The position numbers were made by a program, and so were the translations under genes. Shown one piece after another: positions 55,255 to 55,347 of a DNA stretch of 55,347 nt. Each line of letters begins with the position of its first letter. Position 1 is the first letter of the stretch. This DNA is from Acetobacter persici JCM 25330 (GTDB lineage: Bacteria; Pseudomonadota; Alphaproteobacteria; Acetobacterales; Acetobacteraceae). The stretch covers positions 1 to 55,347 of the forward strand of contig NZ_BAJW01000016.1 in NCBI RefSeq assembly GCF_000613905.1, read 5' to 3'. The notes below the pieces were generated by a model, which made no database searches, was not told the DNA's origin, and was given only the letters and a program-made list of their open reading frames with translations.

Positions 55255-55347
55255 GAGCCTGTTTGGGAAATCGGCGAAGTGTGATTCAAGCTCTGAATGT
55301 GGACGCCAGAGCAGAGGGGCCGGATGGCCAAGATCGCCCGAAAGACG
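55255..55347 (+). mobile_element. Probable left end of an IS5-like insertion sequence (partial)
   Basis: The sequence from 55255 (GAGCCTGTTTGGGAAATC) looks like the left inverted repeat of IS5-type elements of acetic acid bacteria (IS1031-like), which insert at TNA sites; TTA precedes it. About 70 bases later an ATG follows AGAGGGG and opens a basic reading frame. The right end is outside the window, so the call rests on the repeat pattern and spacing only. Confidence 0.5.
55324..55347 (+). CDS. Start of a probable transposase (partial)
   Basis: Eight codons, MAKIARKT, run off the window end, preceded by AGAGGGG. The basic start fits a transposase of the insertion sequence beginning at 55255. 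Too short for a firm call. Confidence 0.35.

Noticed and set aside
1..55347. CRISPR array
   Set aside because: No evenly spaced direct repeats of 24-40 bases were seen; the only regular repeats are the RTX-like gene's glycine-rich codons and a short TCAGG run.
1..55347. rRNA genes
   Set aside because: No 16S, 23S or 5S signatures were noticed; only two tRNA genes were found.

Overview
The window is bacterial chromosome from an acetic acid bacterium (Acetobacteraceae, most likely Acetobacter). The evidence is a PQQ alcohol dehydrogenase (adhA/adhB, with one plus three haem c sites), a quinol-type haem-copper oxidase operon in the order subunit II-I-III-IV, GC-rich coding sequence, and a gene order (Suv3-like helicase then fdxA; hisB-hisH-GNAT-hisA-hisF-hisE-HIT) that I associate with this family. 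The species call is from recognition, not from a search.

Layout. 1-66: tail of an SDR-like gene. 92-3071: nucleotidyltransferase and a Suv3-like helicase (minus strand). 3358-8494: ferredoxin-NADP reductase, glutathione reductase, dihydroorotase and an Hsp70-like ATPase (plus). 8629-13395: nucleotide-sugar and lipid-carrier genes (DegT aminotransferase, FlaA1/WbpM-type dehydratase, WecA-type transferase). 13423-19287: small secreted protein, MarR regulator, M17 aminopeptidase, second Suv3-like helicase, 7Fe ferredoxin. 19476-29336: cyoABCD, a Bax-inhibitor-1 protein, a 2'-5' RNA ligase and adhAB. 29481-34888: uracil-DNA glycosylase-like gene, small unknowns, a DnaJ/CbpA protein with an overlapping 58-residue ORF, then UbiK, YbjN, ProC and a COQ9/TetR-like protein. 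34973-36761: tRNA-Gln, an MFS transporter and HU. 36876-45684: a surface-polysaccharide or protein-glycosylation island (RgpF-like protein, two very large multidomain glycosyltransferases, one RTX-like repeat protein). 45870-54404: tRNA-Gly, then a long co-directional run nadE-hisB-hisH-GNAT-hisA-hisF-hisE-HIT-nitroreductase-UbiH-like. 54547-55347: a DUF4186 protein and the probable left end of an insertion sequence.

How the genes fit together. AdhAB oxidises ethanol in the periplasm and passes electrons to ubiquinone. The Cyo oxidase re-oxidises ubiquinol. UbiK, the COQ9-like protein and the UbiH-family monooxygenase probably help make ubiquinone. The dehydratase, aminotransferase and WecA-type transferase could make and prime an amino-sugar glycan. 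The glycosyltransferase island could extend such a glycan or decorate the RTX-like protein.

Caution on the sequence itself. At least ten genes, many of them core (cyoB, adhA, hisH), have broken frames. Nearly every break is repaired by adding one base to a short homopolymer, usually G or C. I read this as a systematic deletion error of the sequencing or assembly rather than gene decay. I therefore list these genes as single features with the break positions.
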